A stretch of DNA of 57,447 bases from Bradyrhizobiaceae bacterium. Its GTDB lineage: Bacteria; Pseudomonadota; Alphaproteobacteria; Rhizobiales; Xanthobacteraceae. Positions 1 through 8,474 of this stretch are shown here, piece by piece. Made by a program: the position numbers and the translations under genes. Positions within the stretch are counted from its first letter, which is position 1. Each line of letters begins with the position of its first letter. Under the pieces are notes generated by a model. It had not been told where the DNA came from. It worked only from the letters and a program-made list of their open reading frames with translations, and ran no database searches. The stretch is taken from positions 6,372-63,818 of the forward strand of contig PQAH01000022.1 in assembly GCA_003105195.1 (NCBI GenBank), given 5' to 3'.

Positions 1-80
1 AGGCGGCGGCGTGAGGCGACGGCGCCCGGTGCGATGCCGGGCGCAGACGTCCGCTCGGCTTCGTCCCGGCCACGCGAGCA

Positions 81-232
81 CCGATCTCGGGTTTGCCCGA
101 AATCGGCATTGACAATGCCCAGGTCCAGTCGACCTGGGTGCGAGTGCGAGCCGGGATCCCTTTCCCCTGTGGTCGTGATGCGGCGAGGCGGAGACAATTG
201 GATCCCGGCTCTCGCTTTTCGCTCGGCCGGGA
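81..232. repeat. Composite palindromic intergenic repeat
   Basis: Three hairpins lie in a row in the non-coding start of the window. The first has arms at 81-91 and 96-106 (11 bp, one mismatch). The second has perfect 8-bp arms at 118-125 (CCCAGGTC) and 131-138. The third has perfect 7-bp arms at 203-209 (TCCCGGC) and 226-232. This resembles the multi-copy palindromic intergenic elements common in Bradyrhizobium-type genomes; copy number cannot be seen here. The rest of 1-296 shows no convincing gene. Confidence 0.6.
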
Positions 233-296
233 TGACGCCGAGTGCGGCGGGTAAGCTATCCCCTGCGGCCATGGTCGTCGCCACACATTTCACCCC

Positions 297-1508
297 ATGA
301 CCAAGCCTACCCGCTCCTTCCTGCGCTGGCGCGAGATCCCGGCCGGGGTCTGGGCGCTGGGTGCGGTCTCGCTGCTGATGGACCTCTCCTCGGAGATGAT
401 CCATGCGCTGCTGCCGGTCTATCTGGTGACCGTGCTCGGTGCCTCCATGCTGGCGGTCGGGCTGATCGAAGGCGTCGCCGAGGCGACGGCCGCGATCGTC
501 AAGGTGTTCTCCGGCGCGCTCAGCGATCGGCTCGGCCGGCGCAAGTTCCTGACTGCGCTCGGCTACGGCCTCGCGGCCGCGACCAAGCCGATCTTCCCGC
601 TCGCCCCCACGATCGGCTGGGTGGTGCTGGCGCGCTTCGTCGATCGCGTCGGCAAGGGGATTCGCGGCGCCCCGCGCGATGCCCTGATCGCGGATCTCAG
701 TCCCGCGGCGGTTCGCGGTGCGAGCTTCGGCCTGCGCCAGTCCCTCGACACGGTCGGCGCCTTCCTGGGGCCGCTGGTCGCGATGGCGCTGATGCTCGCG
801 ACTGCGGGCAGCTTCGTCGCCGTGTTCTGGATCGCCGTGATCCCGGCGGTCATTGCGGTCGTCGTGATCGTCGCCTTCGTGCGCGAGCCCGACCGGCCGG
901 CTGCCGCGGGTGCGAGACCCGCTCCTCTCGCGCGGGCCGAGCTCGCGCGGCTCTCCGCATCCTACTGGCTGCTGGTCGCGGTCGCGGCCGTGTTCACGCT
1001 CGCGCGCTTCAGCGAGGCGTTCCTGATCCTGCGCGCGCAGGATGCGGGCCTGCCGGTGGCGCTGGTGCCGGCCGTGCTGGTGCTGATGAACCTGGTCTAT
1101 GCGGCGTCCGCTTGGCCGGCCGGCGTGCTGTCCGACCGGGTCGGGCGCGGCGGGCTGCTCGCCTGCGGCCTCGCGCTCCTGATCCTCGCCGACCTCGTGC
1201 TCGCCTTCGCGGGCTCGCTCGGCGCGGTGGCGCTCGGCGTCGCATTGTGGGGGCTGCACATGGGATTGACGCAAGGTCTGTTCGCGGCGCTCGTTGCCGA
1301 CACGGCGCCCCCCGCGCTGCGTGGCACCGCCTTCGGCCTGTTTCACCTCGTGACGGGACTCGCGATGCTGGCCGCGAGCCTGATCGCCGGCCTCTTGTGG
1401 GACGCGATGGGACCGCGCGGCACTTTCGCGGGCGGGGCGCTGTTCGCCGCCGTGGCGCTGCTCGCCCTGCCGCTGGCGCGGCGGCGTCCGCCGATCACGA
1501 AGTCTTGA
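297..1508 (+). CDS. MFS transporter
   Basis: 403-residue inner-membrane protein of the major facilitator superfamily with about 12 hydrophobic segments. The loop between helices 2 and 3 carries a motif-A-like sequence (GALSDRLGRRK), followed by DRVGKGIRGAPRDALIADLSP, typical of a bacterial MFS subfamily of unassigned substrate. A second SDRVGRGG loop in the C-terminal half marks the internal repeat. The ATG at 297 is the first start in frame with MFS-like sequence; no strong ribosome binding site is visible. It is followed by gshA on the same strand after 119 bases, and substrate cannot be told from sequence. Confidence 0.88.
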   Translation: MTKPTRSFLRWREIPAGVWALGAVSLLMDLSSEMIHALLPVYLVTVLGASMLAVGLIEGVAEATAAIVKVFSGALSDRLGRRKFLTALGYGLAAATKPIFPLAPTIGWVVLARFVDRVGKGIRGAPRDALIADLSPAAVRGASFGLRQSLDTVGAFLGPLVAMALMLATAGSFVAVFWIAVIPAVIAVVVIVAFVREPDRPAAAGARPAPLARAELARLSASYWLLVAVAAVFTLARFSEAFLILRAQDAGLPVALVPAVLVLMNLVYAASAWPAGVLSDRVGRGGLLACGLALLILADLVLAFAGSLGAVALGVALWGLHMGLTQGLFAALVADTAPPALRGTAFGLFHLVTGLAMLAASLIAGLLWDAMGPRGTFAGGALFAAVALLALPLARRRPPITKS

Positions 1509-1627
1509 CGCCGCTCCTCGGGACGTCCATCTCGCGCCGGACGCGGCGCGGACACACGTCCTTGCCACGCATTGCCCTCCCGCTTTCGCGGCCGTAAGGT
1601 CGCGCCCCCTTCGCCGGATTCCTCAGC

Positions 1628-2998
1628 ATGGCCCGTGACCAGGTCGATATGACGCCGATCGAGACGCGCGACGAGCTCGCCGCGTGGCTCGAGGCCGGCG
1701 CGAAGCCGAGGTCGCGCTTCCGCATCGGCACCGAGCACGAGAAGTTCGCCTTCACGGTCGCGGGCCACCGCCCGGTTCCCTATGCGGGGCCGCGCGGCAT
1801 CCGCGCGCTGCTCGACGGCATGCAGCATTTGCTGGGCTGGGACCCGATCATGGAGGGCGAGAACATCATCGGGCTCGCCGACGTGACGGGCGGCGGCGCG
1901 ATCTCGCTCGAGCCGGGCGGCCAGTTCGAGCTGTCCGGCGCCCCGCTCGAGACCGTGCACCAGACCAACAGCGAGCTGATGGCGCATCTCGCGCAGTTGC
2001 GCGAGATCGCCGTGCCGCTCGGCATCGGCTTTCTCGGCCTCGGCATGACGCCCGACTGGTCGCGCGCCGACATGCCCATGATGCCCAAGGGGCGCTACCG
2101 CATCATGACGGCTTACATGCCGAAACGCGGCCGGCTCGGCCTCGACATGATGTACCGCACCTGCACGGTGCAGACGAACCTCGACTTCTCGTCCGAGGCC
2201 GACATGGTGCGGAAGCTGCGCGTCTCGCTGGCGCTGCAACCGGTCGCCACCGCGCTCTTCGCCAATTCGCCGTTCACCGAGGGCAAGCCGAACGGCTTCC
2301 TCTCGTTCCGCTCGGAGATCTGGCGCGACACCGATCCGGACCGGTCCGGCATGCTGCCCTGGGCCTTCGAGGAGGGCATGGGCTTCGAGCGCTGGGTCGA
2401 CTATGCGCTCGACGTGCCGATGTATTTCCTCAAGCGCGGCGACAGCTATGTCGACGTGTCGGGCCGCTCGTTCCGCGACCTGCTCGCCGGCGGGCTTCCC
2501 GGGCACGCGGGCGAGCGCGCCACGATCTCGGATTGGGCGAACCACATCTCGACGATCTTCCCCGAGGTGCGGCTCAAGCGCTACCTCGAGATGCGCGGCG
2601 CCGATGGCGGGCCCTGGCGCACGCTGCCCGCGCTGCCCGCCTTCTGGGTCGGCATTCTCTACGACGACGATTGCCTCGCGGCCGCCTGGGACCTCGTCAA
2701 GGACTGGAGCGCCGCCGAGCGCCAGAAGCTGCGCGACGATGTCCCGCGGCTCGCCTTCGCGGCCGCCATCCGCGGCCGCACGGTGCGCGAGCTGGCGCAG
2801 GATTGCCTCGCCATCGCGGGCAAGGGGCTGGCGCGGCGCGCCCGTCTCGACGCCACGGGCCGCGACGAGACGCGGTTCCTCGAGCCGCTCGCCGACCGCG
2901 TCGCGCGCGGCGTCACGCCCGCCGAGGAGCTGCTCGCGGAGTATCGCGGACCCTGGGGCGGCGTCGTCGATCCGGTCTACACCGAATACGCCTACTGA
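1628..2998 (+). CDS. gshA: Glutamate-cysteine ligase (plant/alphaproteobacterial type)
   Basis: Makes gamma-glutamylcysteine from glutamate and cysteine with ATP, the first step of glutathione synthesis, in the cytosol. The 456 residues match the length of the plant-type GCS2 family used by alphaproteobacteria, not the 518-residue E. coli GshA. Visible family signatures are RIGTEHEKFAF near residue 40, GGGAISLEPGGQFELSG near 95-110, and MPKRGRLGLDMMYRTCTVQTN near 165-185. The start is ATG at 1628. The YbaK-type gene follows after 2 bases, so the two are probably co-transcribed. A LysR regulator lies 1.5 kb downstream on the other strand. Confidence 0.95.
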   Translation: MARDQVDMTPIETRDELAAWLEAGAKPRSRFRIGTEHEKFAFTVAGHRPVPYAGPRGIRALLDGMQHLLGWDPIMEGENIIGLADVTGGGAISLEPGGQFELSGAPLETVHQTNSELMAHLAQLREIAVPLGIGFLGLGMTPDWSRADMPMMPKGRYRIMTAYMPKRGRLGLDMMYRTCTVQTNLDFSSEADMVRKLRVSLALQPVATALFANSPFTEGKPNGFLSFRSEIWRDTDPDRSGMLPWAFEEGMGFERWVDYALDVPMYFLKRGDSYVDVSGRSFRDLLAGGLPGHAGERATISDWANHISTIFPEVRLKRYLEMRGADGGPWRTLPALPAFWVGILYDDDCLAAAWDLVKDWSAAERQKLRDDVPRLAFAAAIRGRTVRELAQDCLAIAGKGLARRARLDATGRDETRFLEPLADRVARGVTPAEELLAEYRGPWGGVVDPVYTEYAY

Positions 2999-3000
2999 CC

Positions 3001-3471
3001 ATGGCCAAGGGAACGCCCGCGACGGTCGCGCTGCAGAAGGCGGGGGTCGCCTTCGCGTTGCACGAATACGCCTACGACCCGGATGCCGCGCGCATCGGCC
3101 TGCAGGCCGCCGAGGCGCTCGGCATCGCGCCGGCGCGCCTGCTCAAGACCCTCATGGCCAAGGCCGGGGCGGCAACGATCTGCGTGCTCGTGCCCTCCGA
3201 CTGCGAGGTGAGCCTGAAGAAGCTCGCCGGCGCGGCCGGCGCCAAGGAGGCCGCGCTGCTGCCGCCCGCCGAGGCCGAACGCGTCACCGGCTACCATGTC
3301 GGCGGCATCTCGCCGTTCGGCCAGCGCAAGCGGGCGCGCCTGTTTCTGGAGCGGGCGGCGCTCGCGCACGCGACCGTGCTGGTCAATGGCGGCCGGCGCG
3401 GCCTGCAGATCGAGCTCGCGCCCGCCGATCTGGTGCGCCTCACCCAGGCGACCGCGGCCGCCCTGGTCTGA
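3001..3471 (+). CDS. ybaK: Cys-tRNA(Pro)/Cys-tRNA deacylase, YbaK/EbsC family
   Basis: 156-residue cytosolic editing protein of the YbaK family, which removes cysteine mischarged onto tRNA(Pro). The single YbaK/aaRS-associated domain spans most of the protein. Family hallmarks include FALHEYAYDP near the N terminus, LLKTLM, the SLKKLAGAAGAKEA segment, the GYHVGGISPFGQRKRARLFLE stretch near residue 98, and the terminal NGGRRGLQIELAPADLVRL. The ATG at 3001 sits 2 bases after the gshA stop, so translation is probably coupled. The link to gshA is positional only. Confidence 0.92.
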   Translation: MAKGTPATVALQKAGVAFALHEYAYDPDAARIGLQAAEALGIAPARLLKTLMAKAGAATICVLVPSDCEVSLKKLAGAAGAKEAALLPPAEAERVTGYHVGGISPFGQRKRARLFLERAALAHATVLVNGGRRGLQIELAPADLVRLTQATAAALV

Positions 3472-3576
3472 ATCGTTCCGTGGCCGCGCGCATGGCTGCC
3501 ATCCGGCGCCGCGCGCTTGCCGGCGGCAGGCGGCTCGGGCACACCCCGGTCGAGATCGAGACACCACGGGCCCTTC

Positions 3577-4512
3577 GTGCTGCAGAAGACCGAGATCCGG
3601 CCGGCGCCGCCCGCCGCGCGCCAGCTGCGGGCGTCCGACGTCGCGCTGTTCATGGTCGTGGTGCTGATCTGGGGCTTCTCCTGGCCCGCGATGCGCTACC
3701 AGCTGGGCGCGGTGGCGCCCGAGGTGTCGGGCGTGTGGCGCTTCCTCATGGGCGCGCTGATCCTGCTCGCCGTCGCAGGGCTGCGCGGCGAGCGCTTCGG
3801 CCTTCCGGCCGCCGTTCACCTGCGCCTCGCGGTCATGGGCGCGACGCTGTTCTCGTTCAACTTCGCGCTGTTCTACTATGCGGCGATGTACGTCGGCACC
3901 GGCCTGCTCGCGGTGCTGTTCTCGCTCGCGGCGGTGATCAATGTCGCGCTCGAGGCCGCCGTCCTGCGCGCGCGCGTGAGCGGCCGCGTGGTGCTGGGCG
4001 GGGCCCTCGGCGCGCTCGGCGTCGCGCTCCTGTTCTATCCGGAGGTCGCCGGGACGCAGCTCTCGAGCGGCGCGCTCTGGGGCCTCGCGCTCGCCGGCAT
4101 CGGCACGTTCCTGTTCTGCTTCGGCACCATGGCCTCGGTCGGCCTGCCGAAGCACCGGGCCCCGGTCTTCGCCGCGACCGGCTTCGGCATGCTCTACGGC
4201 TGTGCGTTCCTCGCCGCGCTGGCGCTCGTCAACGGCAGCGCTTTCACGATCGAGACCAGCGCGCGCTACCTGATCTCGATCGGCTATCTCGGCGTCGGCT
4301 CCTCGGCGCTCGGCTATGCCTGCTACTTCCCGCTGCTCGACCGCATCGGCCCGGCGCGTGCCGCCTATGTCACGGTGGTGATGCCGGTGATCGCGCTCGC
4401 GGTCGCGACCTTCACGGAAGGCTATCGCTGGAGCCTCGCGGCCGCGATCGGGCTCCTCGTGGTGATCCTCGGCAATGTGCTGGTGCTGAGCGCACCGCGG
4501 CCGGCGCGCTGA
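3577..4512 (+). CDS. EamA/DMT-family transporter
   Basis: Inner-membrane protein of the drug/metabolite transporter superfamily with two EamA repeats and about ten hydrophobic helices. It opens with ALFMVVVLIWGFSWPAMRY, a typical EamA first helix. The second repeat begins near LSSGALWGLALAGIGTFLFCF. I chose GTG at 3577 (311 residues). The upstream in-frame ATG at 3517 would add 20 arginine-, glycine- and proline-rich residues that look non-coding. Substrate is unknown. The gene ends 9 bases before the stop of the convergent LysR gene. Confidence 0.85.
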   Translation: MLQKTEIRPAPPAARQLRASDVALFMVVVLIWGFSWPAMRYQLGAVAPEVSGVWRFLMGALILLAVAGLRGERFGLPAAVHLRLAVMGATLFSFNFALFYYAAMYVGTGLLAVLFSLAAVINVALEAAVLRARVSGRVVLGGALGALGVALLFYPEVAGTQLSSGALWGLALAGIGTFLFCFGTMASVGLPKHRAPVFAATGFGMLYGCAFLAALALVNGSAFTIETSARYLISIGYLGVGSSALGYACYFPLLDRIGPARAAYVTVVMPVIALAVATFTEGYRWSLAAAIGLLVVILGNVLVLSAPRPAR

Positions 4513-4521
4513 ATCGCTCTC

Positions 4522-5403
4522 CTACTCCGCGGCCTGGGCGGTCTCCGACAGGTTCTCCAGCGCCGAGATGATGTGCTCGGCGAGCGCCTCGATGATCGCG
4601 GTGTGCTCGTGCGGGCTGCGCAGCAGCCCGATCTGGCACGGCGGCAGGTCCGGATAGCCGTCGGCCGGCGTGAGGATGCGCATGCCGGGCCGCAGGCCCG
4701 ATTCGGGCAGCACCGAGACCGCGAGGCCCGCCAGCACGGCGGCCGTGACCGCGACCGCGCTCGAGCTCGAATAGGAGAGCCGGTAGGGCCGGCCCACGCC
4801 CTCGAGCCGCTCGATCGCGAGCCGCCGCCACGCGCAGGTCTGCCGCCCGAGCGCGAGCGGCACCGGCTCCTCGGCATGGGTCGCGTGGCGGCCCGAGGTC
4901 ACCCACAGCAGGCGCTCGCGCCGGAACGTCTCGGCCGGCCGGATCTGCTCGCAATTGGTGACGATGGCGAGATCGAGTTCGTTCGCCTCGATGTGGCGCG
5001 CGAGCTCGATCGAGGGCTCGCAGGTGACGGTCAGCTCGACCCCCGGATAGGTGCGCGAGAAGCGCGCCATGATGTCCGGCAGGTAGCGGTCCGCGTAGTC
5101 GTCGGGCACGCCGACGCGCGCGCGGCCGGTGAGCTCCCGGTCCGAGAAGGCCGCGAGCGTCTCCATGTTCAGCTTCACGATGCGCCGGGCGTAGTCGAGC
5201 AGGCGCTCGCCGTCCTCGGTGAGCTTCGAGGCGCGGCCGTCACGGGCGAAGATCGGCCGGTCGAGCCGCTCCTCCAGCCGCTTCATCTGCATCGAAACGG
5301 CCGACTGGGTCTTGTGCACGATGTCGGCCGCCTTGGTGAAGCTGCCGGTCTCCGCGATGGCGAGGAAGGTGCGGAGCTGGTCGACGTCCAGGAGTGTCGT
5401 CAT
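4522..5403 (-). CDS. LysR-family transcriptional regulator
   Basis: 293-residue LTTR. The N-terminal winged helix-turn-helix is clear (DVDQLRTFLAIAETGSFTKAAD, then KTQSAVSMQMKRLEERL), followed by a periplasmic-binding-like effector domain from about residue 90. I start at the ATG at 5403 because GGGAAGG lies about 7 bases upstream; the ATGs at 5424 and 5421 have no such site. It is divergent from the DUF1127 gene, with an AT-rich inverted repeat between them. The sequence resembles rhizobial LsrB-type regulators, which are reported to control glutathione synthesis genes. With gshA nearby that role is plausible but unproven. Confidence 0.9.
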   Translation of the reverse strand: MTTLLDVDQLRTFLAIAETGSFTKAADIVHKTQSAVSMQMKRLEERLDRPIFARDGRASKLTEDGERLLDYARRIVKLNMETLAAFSDRELTGRARVGVPDDYADRYLPDIMARFSRTYPGVELTVTCEPSIELARHIEANELDLAIVTNCEQIRPAETFRRERLLWVTSGRHATHAEEPVPLALGRQTCAWRRLAIERLEGVGRPYRLSYSSSSAVAVTAAVLAGLAVSVLPESGLRPGMRILTPADGYPDLPPCQIGLLRSPHEHTAIIEALAEHIISALENLSETAQAAE

Positions 5404-5430
5404 GGGGGCCTTCCCAAACATCACTGTCGA

Positions 5431-5467
5431 TGATTGGTCAGATTAAAAACATTCGTTTCACTAATCA
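5431..5467. promoter_or_regulatory. Likely LysR operator/divergent promoter
   Basis: An AT-rich island in GC-rich DNA between the LysR gene and the divergent DUF1127 gene. It contains an inverted repeat, TGATTGGT (5431-5438) and ACTAATCA (5460-5467), matching at 7 of 8 positions with centres about 29 bases apart. The intervening run is rich in A and T. The position is that expected for autoregulated LysR binding; the assignment is inferred. Confidence 0.5.
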
Positions 5468-5585
5468 ATGGTCCGGTGCGATACTGCTGACGTTCGGGCA
5501 GACCGGGTGGACACCTTTCAGCGACGCCGTCGGAGGACGGTCGCCGTAACGGCTGCCCCATGCCCGGTGAACCCTGGAGGATGTC

Positions 5586-5963
5586 ATGACTGCGCATGCC
5601 GAGACCCGGAAGAATTCCGCCGCGCCCTTCGCGCGCGCGATCGTGGCGGTCGCCGCGTTCCTGGTCCGCCAGGCCGGCAAGGTCGCGCAGGGCATCCGCA
5701 ACCGCCGCGAGGCGGCCCTTCTCGCGGGCCTCGATGACCGGATGCTGTCCGACATCGGGCTCACCCGGGGCGACCTTCGCGACGCGTTCTCCGAGCCGCC
5801 CTGGCGCGACCCCACCGCCGTTCTGGTAGCGCGCGCCGAGGAGCGCCGGCAGGCGCGCCCGAACGTCTGCCGGACCGTGAGCCCGCGGGTGGCGCCCTCG
5901 CTCGTCCCCTACGAGGTGTTCTGCCGGCCTCCGACCGGGCGCCCCTCGTATCAGACCATCTAG
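5586..5963 (+). CDS. DUF1127 (YjiS-like) domain protein
   Basis: 125-residue small protein. A DUF1127 motif lies near residues 42-65 (RREAALLAGLDDRMLSDIGLTRGDLRDAF), preceded by a hydrophobic helix (ARAIVAVAAFLVRQAG) and followed by a proline-rich tail without known domains. DUF1127 proteins are short arginine-rich proteins; some are implicated in RNA metabolism or phosphate/carbon responses in alphaproteobacteria. A GGAGG at 5576-5580 precedes the ATG at 5586; the ATG at 5581 would stop after two codons. A strong terminator follows. It may be a target of the divergent LysR regulator. Confidence 0.85.
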   Translation: MTAHAETRKNSAAPFARAIVAVAAFLVRQAGKVAQGIRNRREAALLAGLDDRMLSDIGLTRGDLRDAFSEPPWRDPTAVLVARAEERRQARPNVCRTVSPRVAPSLVPYEVFCRPPTGRPSYQTI

Positions 5964-6043
5964 GATTCTCTCGTCCCCGGCCGATCCCTCCCTCGTCGGC
6001 CCGTGCTCCGGGTGTCCTGATCCCCTCGGGCGTCCGGACTTCG

Positions 6044-6074
6044 CGCCCGCCGGTCCGTCCCGGCGGGCGTTTTT
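6044..6074 (+). terminator. Rho-independent terminator after DUF1127 gene
   Basis: A perfect 10-bp GC stem (CGCCCGCCGG at 6044-6053, complement at 6060-6069) with a 6-base loop is followed by five T residues (6070-6074). It lies 80 bases after the DUF1127 stop and before the convergent HAD gene. The U-tract is only on the plus-strand side. Confidence 0.85.
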
Positions 6075-6095
6075 CGTGTCTCGCCGGAACGGGCG

Positions 6096-6767
6096 TCAAC
6101 GCGGATCGCGTTGCGCGTCCTTCGGTGCGGTCCGCGCATCGACCGCAGTATCGAGCCCGAGCGCCGCGAGGCGCGCGCGCAGTCCCGCGATACCGTCGAA
6201 GCGGTGACCCAGCAGGCCCGCCGCCTCGGCGCCCGTCACGTTCGCGGGCTTGTCATCGATCATCAGCGCCGCCTCCGCCGGGACGCCGAGGCGATCCGCC
6301 AGCCGCCGATAGACGGCCGGCTCGGGCTTGCGCGTGCGGAACTGCGCGGAGACGAACAGCCGGTCGCCGAACAGCCGTGCGGCCTCGGGAAACAATTCGT
6401 CGATCGTCTCGTAGGTGAGGAGGCCGTTGTTGGTGAGCAGCGCGACTGCGACCGAGCGCTGCAGCGTCCGCGCCAGCGCGAGCATGTCCGGGTCCGGCGT
6501 CATGGCGAGCCGTCGCGCCTCCACCCATTGCGCGCGGGTGAGCGGCACGCCGAGCCGCGCGCCGAAGCCCGCGAGGTAGGTCGCGGCGTCGATCGCGCCC
6601 GCGTCGGAGGCGGTTTCGAATCCCGAATCCCAGATCGCGCCGCGGATCTCCCCGGGACTGCGTCCCGAGACGTCCGACAGGCGCGCGAGCCGCGTCGCCA
6701 GGTCGTAGCGGCACAGCACGTCGTCCATGTCGAAGACGACGAGCGCCGGCCGAACGGATTCGCTCAC
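6096..6767 (-). CDS. HAD-superfamily hydrolase
   Basis: 223-residue cytosolic phosphatase-like protein with all four HAD motifs: VFDMDDVLCRYD (nucleophile and acid/base aspartates), LLTNNG (motif II), RKPEP (motif III lysine) and MIDDKPANV (motif IV acids). The cap region between motifs I and II resembles haloacid dehalogenase/epoxide-hydrolase-like HADs. I use GTG at 6767, preceded by a GGTGAGG site. The ATG at 6878 would add a non-conserved tail overlapping the promoter region of the divergent PAN-domain gene. Substrate unknown. Confidence 0.85.
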   Translation of the reverse strand: MSESVRPALVVFDMDDVLCRYDLATRLARLSDVSGRSPGEIRGAIWDSGFETASDAGAIDAATYLAGFGARLGVPLTRAQWVEARRLAMTPDPDMLALARTLQRSVAVALLTNNGLLTYETIDELFPEAARLFGDRLFVSAQFRTRKPEPAVYRRLADRLGVPAEAALMIDDKPANVTGAEAAGLLGHRFDGIAGLRARLAALGLDTAVDARTAPKDAQRDPR

Positions 6768-6894
6768 GGGCCTCACCAAGGGTCTCGTCCGTCCTCTCCC
6801 CGCCGTGAACCGGGGCGAAAGCTCCGGGGGACCCCTTCCCAAAAAGATGGTATCGGAGCAAGTAGCGGCACGATCCAATCCTGGAGGCGCTCGG

Positions 6895-7440
6895 ATGTTG
6901 GGGCGGCTGCCCGTGGTGTTCCTGAGCCTGACGGCCGCGCTGGCCGCGCCGAGCGGCCCCGCGCGTGGCCAGGCGGGCTACGACCGGCTGGGCAGCGACT
7001 ATGCGAGCTTCCAGGTCCGCTCCGCCGACCCGGCGGTCTGCGCGGCGCGCTGCGACCGGGAGCCGCGCTGCCGGGCCTGGAGCTTCGTCTATCCGCGCCC
7101 CGACGCGCCCATCGCGATGTGCTGGCTGAAGAACCGGGTCCCCCCGCGCGTCGAGAGTTCGTGCTGCGCCTCGGGCATCAAGGGCGCCGGCGTGATCGAG
7201 CCGAAGGTCGGCGCCGTCGAGTTCTCGATCGACCGTTACGGCGGCGACTACCGCAATCTCGAGGTGACGCCCGATCCCGCGGGGCGGACCTGCGCGCAGG
7301 CCTGCGAGGCGGACTCGCGCTGCCGCGCCTGGACCTATGTGCGCCCCGGCTACATCGGCGCCGCGGCCCGCTGCTATCTCAAGGACCGGATCACGCGTCC
7401 ACGCCGCAAGCCGTGCTGCGTGTCCGGCGTGGTGCGTTGA
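6895..7440 (+). CDS. Secreted PAN/Apple-domain protein
   Basis: 181-residue exported protein. A signal peptide (MLGRLPVVFLSLTAALAAPSG, cleavage probably near GPARGQA) is followed by two tandem PAN/Apple-like modules, each with the pattern C..RC...PRCRAWSFVYP and a closing CC: CAARCDREPRCRAW with ESSCCASG, and CAQACEADSRCRAW with KPCCVSG. The even, paired cysteines suggest disulfides in the periplasm or outside the cell. PAN domains bind protein or carbohydrate; the ligand is unknown. GGAGG at 6883-6887 supports the ATG at 6895. Confidence 0.82.
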   Translation: MLGRLPVVFLSLTAALAAPSGPARGQAGYDRLGSDYASFQVRSADPAVCAARCDREPRCRAWSFVYPRPDAPIAMCWLKNRVPPRVESSCCASGIKGAGVIEPKVGAVEFSIDRYGGDYRNLEVTPDPAGRTCAQACEADSRCRAWTYVRPGYIGAAARCYLKDRITRPRRKPCCVSGVVR

Positions 7441-7569
7441 GCCGGCCCGCTCGGTGGCGGCGATTCGACGCATTCGCCGCGCCAAATGCGGCGCCCGCGG
7501 ATTCGTGAATGGCGGCTTCGCGGAGCGTCCCTAGAATGCGCAGCGGTCCGGTCCGCACGAGAGGTTCCC

Positions 7570-7917
7570 ATGACGCGCCGTCTCGCCTTCCTCGCCGCTC
7601 TCCTCGCCATGGCGGGTCCCGCCGTGGCGCATCACGGCTGGGGCAGCTACGACGCCGCCAGGCCGGTCACGGTCACGGGCCCGATCCTGACCTCGAAATA
7701 CGAGAACCCGCACGTCACCATCACGGTGCGCGGCAGCGACAAGGTGTGGACCGTCACGCTCGCGCCGACCTCCCGCATGGTGACCCGCGGTGCCCTCGTC
7801 GAACTGGTGGCGGTCGGCAAGACCATTTCGGCCCACGGCTATCCCTCGACCCGTGAGCCCGACGAGATGCGCGCCGAGCGCATCACGGTGGGTGGCAAGA
7901 CCATCGAGATGCGCTAG
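7570..7917 (+). CDS. DUF6152 family periplasmic protein
   Basis: 115-residue protein with a signal peptide (MTRRLAFLAALLAMAGPAVA). The mature start is HHGWGSYD, then PVTVTGPI and YENPHVTITV, the pattern of the small periplasmic DUF6152 family of unknown function. The HH at the predicted mature N terminus could bind metal, but that is speculation. GAGAGG just upstream supports the ATG at 7570. The next gene, a membrane protein, starts 52 bases later and the pair probably forms one transcript. Confidence 0.8.
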   Translation: MTRRLAFLAALLAMAGPAVAHHGWGSYDAARPVTVTGPILTSKYENPHVTITVRGSDKVWTVTLAPTSRMVTRGALVELVAVGKTISAHGYPSTREPDEMRAERITVGGKTIEMR

Positions 7918-7969
7918 CGCTTGCCGCGATGAGCGCGATTCCGACGCCGCGTCCACCGGATCGTCCGTG

Positions 7970-8461
7970 ATGGAGCACGCCGCGCCCGCGCTGTTCGTCG
8001 CCCTCGAGCAGTCCGCCTTCGCGGCCGCGATCCGCCAGTCGATCTGGATCTACCCCGTCGCCAATGTCGGGCACATCGTTGCGCTGGCGGTGTTCGCGGG
8101 CGCGGTCGCGATCATGGACGTGCGCCTCCTCGGCGGCTTCGCGGCGAGCTCGCCGCGGATCGTGATCGCCCGCGCGCGCCGCGCCGCGATCCTCGCCCTT
8201 TCGGGCCTCGCGCTCACCGGCTTCCTGCTGTTCGCGGCGGAAGCGAGCCACGTGATCGTCAATCCGGTGTTCCTGGTGAAGCTCGCGCTGATCGGCGCCG
8301 GCCTCGCCAATGTCGCGATCTACGAGCTCGGCGCGCGCCGCGCCGTCGAGTCGCTCGCGCCCGGCGCCGCGATGCCGGCGGCCGCGCGCCGCGCCGGTTA
8401 CGCCTCGCTCGCGCTCTGGCTCCTGGTCGCCGCCTGCGGCCGCACCATCGCCTATCTCTGA
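7970..8461 (+). CDS. DUF6644-like membrane protein
   Basis: 163-residue inner-membrane protein with four hydrophobic segments (about residues 29-52, 71-92, 100-120 and 138-158). Family-like stretches are SIWIYPVANVGHIVALAVFAGAVAIMDVRLLG and EASHVIVNPVFLVKLALI; histidines in helices 1 and 2 could be heme ligands. DUF6644-type genes commonly sit next to DUF6152 genes, as here. I use ATG at 7970; the longer frame from 7790 overlaps the DUF6152 gene out of frame. Function unknown. Confidence 0.78.
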   Translation: MEHAAPALFVALEQSAFAAAIRQSIWIYPVANVGHIVALAVFAGAVAIMDVRLLGGFAASSPRIVIARARRAAILALSGLALTGFLLFAAEASHVIVNPVFLVKLALIGAGLANVAIYELGARRAVESLAPGAAMPAAARRAGYASLALWLLVAACGRTIAYL

Positions 8462-8474
8462 TGGAACGGGGCGT

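Noticed and set aside
34..300. 88-codon open frame at the window start
   Set aside because: It runs through the palindromic repeats and has low-complexity Arg/Ser-rich sequence with no ribosome site.
242..1597. 451-codon plus-strand frame overlapping the MFS gene
   Set aside because: It is a +1/-1 shadow of the MFS gene, with Arg/Ala-rich sequence and no helices.
1343..2545. 400-codon open frame on the minus strand
   Set aside because: It is antisense to the MFS gene end and gshA and shows no protein family signature.
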